DNA of 8,290 nucleotides. Origin: an uncultured Prevotellaceae bacterium (GTDB lineage Bacteria; Bacteroidota; Bacteroidia; Bacteroidales; Bacteroidaceae). Positions 6,496 to 8,290 of the stretch are shown here, in pieces (the stretch's first letter is position 1; each line of letters begins with the position of its first letter). The position numbers were made by a program, and so were the translations under genes. Location: positions 1-8,290 of the forward strand of contig CALBJW010000197.1 of the NCBI GenBank assembly GCA_937893145.1, written 5' to 3'. Below the pieces are notes generated by a model. It was not told where the DNA came from. It did not search any database and worked only from the letters and a program-made list of their open reading frames with translations.

Positions 6496-7791
6496 ATGAA
6501 ATTACTATCCACAATATTTGGCTTCGACTCATCAAAGATGAGTATGCGTAAGGAAATCATAGGAGGTATTACCACTTTCCTCACTATGGCTTATATCCTT
6601 GCGGTCAATCCAAGCATTCTTGGCGATGCAGGTATGGATTCGGGTGCCGTGTTCACCGCAACAGTAGTTTCTGCAGTAGTAGCCACTATTGTTATGGCTA
6701 TTTACGCTAAGTTGCCATTTGCACTTGCTCCGGGAATGGGACTCAATGCTTTCTTTGCTTACACCATTGTTCTCACTATGGGATATACATGGCAGTTTGC
6801 TTTGACAGCAGTATTCATTGAAGGTATTATCTTCATTCTTCTTACCCTTACAGGATTACGACAGAAGATAGTTGATTGTATGCCTCTCCTTCTTCGCCGC
6901 TCAATCTCTCCTGGTATCGGTCTTTTCATTGCATTCATTGGATTGAAGAATGCAGGAATTGTAGCAAACAACGAGGCAACCCTCGTTTCGCTTGGCGACC
7001 TCCATTCTCCAGCAGTTCTTCTTGCTTGTTTTGGCATCATTTTGAGTGCAGTACTTCTTGTTCGCAATGTCACAGGGGCACTTCTCATTGGTATTCTCGT
7101 TACAACCATCGTGGGTATTCCGCTTGGTGTAACACAGTTCACATCAGCTGTAAGCGCTCCTCCAAGTCTTGCACCTATTTTCTGCAAGTTCGAGTGGGGT
7201 AGCATAATGAGTATTGATATGGCAATCTGCGTGCTGACATTCCTCTTCATCGATATGTTTGACACAATCGGTACACTTATCGGTGTGAGCAATCGTGCAG
7301 GAATGGTGGATGAAGACGGCAATATCCCACGCCTTAAAGATGCTTTCATGGCAGATGCACTCGGAACAACACTTGGTGCTGTACTCGGTACTTCTACCGT
7401 AACAACATACGTTGAGAGTGCATCGGGAGTAAATGTAGGTGGACGCAGTGGATTGACATCATTCTGTACTGCTATCTGTTTTGTCCTCGCTTTGTTCTTT
7501 GCACCATTGTTCCTCTCTATCCCAGCAGAGGCAACAGCACCAGCACTTGTACTTGTTGGTGTAATGATGATGCATGACATTCGAAAGGTCAACTTCCAGG
7601 ATTACATCTCGGCCATCCCTTGCTTCATCTGTATCGCCTTCATGCCATTGACCTATTCTATCTCAGATGGTATCCTGATGGGTCTGATTTCTTGGGTATT
7701 GATCCATGCTTGTAGCGGCAAATACAAGGATCTCAACCTCGGCATGATCATTCTTTCGGTATTGTTCGTGCTGAAGTACGCGTTCCTTTAA
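6496..7791 (+). CDS. AzgA-type purine permease (adenine/guanine/hypoxanthine), NCS2 superfamily
   Basis: A 431-residue inner-membrane purine:proton symporter of the COG2252/AzgA branch, similar in length to B. subtilis PbuG/PbuO and E. coli AdeP/GhxP. Hallmarks in order: GITTFLTMAYILAVNP (24-39), AKLPFALAPGMGLNAFFAYT (71-90), FIDMFDTIGTLIGV (251-264) with Asp253 and Asp256, and GTSTVTTYVESASGVNVGGR (298-317) with Glu307. The cytoplasmic RLKDAFMADALGTT stretch (279-292) is also typical. Sequence alone does not tell adenine from guanine/hypoxanthine specificity, so no gene symbol is given. It is the last gene of the operon, 16 bases after the DUF5020-like gene. Its stop codon is 2 bases from the stop of the convergent MocR-type gene. 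No phosphoribosyltransferase for adenine, guanine or hypoxanthine is in this window; those are presumably encoded elsewhere. Confidence 0.92.
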   Translation: MKLLSTIFGFDSSKMSMRKEIIGGITTFLTMAYILAVNPSILGDAGMDSGAVFTATVVSAVVATIVMAIYAKLPFALAPGMGLNAFFAYTIVLTMGYTWQFALTAVFIEGIIFILLTLTGLRQKIVDCMPLLLRRSISPGIGLFIAFIGLKNAGIVANNEATLVSLGDLHSPAVLLACFGIILSAVLLVRNVTGALLIGILVTTIVGIPLGVTQFTSAVSAPPSLAPIFCKFEWGSIMSIDMAICVLTFLFIDMFDTIGTLIGVSNRAGMVDEDGNIPRLKDAFMADALGTTLGAVLGTSTVTTYVESASGVNVGGRSGLTSFCTAICFVLALFFAPLFLSIPAEATAPALVLVGVMMMHDIRKVNFQDYISAIPCFICIAFMPLTYSISDGILMGLISWVLIHACSGKYKDLNLGMIILSVLFVLKYAFL

Positions 7792-7793
7792 TA

Positions 7794-8290
7794 TTATTTG
7801 TCACCCTCTTCAATAATGCTATTGATTACACGCATCAGTGTATCAATAGCATGGGGTTGCATGGTAGCAAAGCCAATGCGTATTCCCTCTTGTCCATTGG
7901 GCAAGCGGAAGACGGGAGCCAAAACATTGAGCTTGGCCAAACGATCAGCCCAGTGATTTCCTGGCAATTCAAGCCAAAGGGCCAGACCTCCGTGAGGTTT
8001 GGTGAACTTAACACTTGACGGCAACTTTTGAGCTATCTGCTTCGAGATATAATCCAATCGTTCTGCATAGGTGCGTGAGGCTCGGAGCAGATGGCGTTTT
8101 ATATCTCCATTGCTTATCAGTTCAGCCAAGGCGTGTTCGGTGACGTTATCACCTTGAATATCAACCAGTGTGCGGTAGTTGGCAATATCCTCAATGAGTT
8201 CACTTTGTGAAACTACATAGCCTACACGGATAGCGGGAGCTAGTATCTTGCTGAAGGTGCTGATGTAGATATAGTTGGATTTGGGCAACA
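7794..8290 (-). CDS. MocR-type PLP-dependent regulator/aminotransferase, C-terminal part (gene runs off the right edge)
   Basis: The last 164 codons of a fold-type I PLP protein; the frame stays open to the right edge, so the start is outside. About 9-14 residues in, ISTFSK holds the Schiff-base lysine (codon 8247-8249), and APAIRVGYV supplies the phosphate-binding arginine. This STFSK-x-LAPAIRxGY arrangement is characteristic of GntR/MocR proteins, as is the later GDIKRHLLRASRTYAERLDYI helix region. GGLALWLELP and GIRIGFATM follow near the end. Full MocR proteins have an N-terminal winged-helix DNA-binding domain and are about 450-500 residues long; that domain would lie to the right and is not visible. 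A stand-alone class I aminotransferase is therefore possible. Known relatives include PdxR, which regulates PLP synthesis; no target can be assigned here. The TTG at 8288 is an internal leucine codon, not a start. Confidence 0.82.
   Translation of the reverse strand, partial: LPKSNYIYISTFSKILAPAIRVGYVVSQSELIEDIANYRTLVDIQGDNVTEHALAELISNGDIKRHLLRASRTYAERLDYISKQIAQKLPSSVKFTKPHGGLALWLELPGNHWADRLAKLNVLAPVFRLPNGQEGIRIGFATMQPHAIDTLMRVINSIIEEGDK
7816..7852. repeat. Long inverted repeat/hairpin just after the operon, inside the convergent gene
   Basis: ATGCTATTGAT (7816-7826) pairs perfectly with ATCAATAGCAT (7842-7852). After a single bulged T (7827), ACAC (7828-7831) pairs with GTGT (7838-7841), closing a six-base loop GCATCA. 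That is 15 pairs with one bulge, starting 24 bases after the stop codon of the purine permease. It lies within codons for HAIDTLMRVINSI of the MocR-type protein, so it appears in both transcripts. No U-tract follows in either direction, so it is not a standard intrinsic terminator. It could protect the 3' end of the operon mRNA. Confidence 0.6.

Noticed and set aside
6759..7592. A 277-codon open frame on the minus strand opposite the AzgA-type permease
   Set aside because: Its translation is low-complexity, rich in Pro, Thr, Arg and Ser, with no recognisable domain. It lies wholly inside a strongly conserved transporter gene whose codon bias explains the missing antisense stops. The other antisense or out-of-frame open frames over the permeases, upp and the dehydrogenase look the same.
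8286..8288. TTG as the start codon of the right-edge gene
   Set aside because: Starting here would place the PLP lysine 14 residues from the N terminus and remove most of the aminotransferase fold. The frame is open to the window edge, so the true start lies outside.

Overview
The window looks like a chromosomal segment of a Bacteroidota bacterium, most likely a Prevotella/Segatella-type member of the Bacteroidales. The reasons are an AT-rich genome with very AT-rich gaps between genes, an almost complete absence of Shine-Dalgarno sequences before clear start codons, promoter-like TAnnTTTG elements, a uracil phosphoribosyltransferase of the Bacteroidota type, and a DUF5020-like outer-membrane protein. 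The genus is inferred from these features and not proven.

Layout. Positions 17-55 hold a strong intrinsic terminator for a plus-strand gene lying to the left of the window. Positions 74-1249 (minus) encode a YqhD/BDH-type iron-containing alcohol dehydrogenase. Positions 1250-1659 are a 410-base divergent intergenic region with candidate promoters for both directions and a leader containing hairpins. Positions 1660-7791 (plus) are six closely spaced genes: xanthine phosphoribosyltransferase, a xanthine-type NCS2 permease, a UraA-type uracil permease, uracil phosphoribosyltransferase, a probable outer-membrane beta-barrel (DUF5020-like), and an AzgA-type purine permease. From 7794 to the right edge (minus) lies the 3' part of a MocR-type PLP-dependent regulator or aminotransferase, convergent with the six-gene unit and only 2 bp from it.

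How the genes work together. The six plus-strand genes read as one nucleobase-salvage operon. A putative outer-membrane channel would admit nucleobases or nucleosides. Three inner-membrane permeases from different branches of the NCS2 superfamily would import xanthine, uracil and adenine/guanine/hypoxanthine. Two phosphoribosyltransferases would trap xanthine and uracil as XMP and UMP. The least understood member is the DUF5020-like protein, and its position suggests a Tsx-like role. The most interesting non-coding signals are the hairpin at the predicted 5' end of the operon mRNA and a long hairpin at its 3' end, which lies inside the coding sequence of the convergent MocR-type gene.

No tRNA, rRNA, CRISPR array, insertion sequence or phage gene is visible. 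The region looks like core metabolism, not a mobile island.
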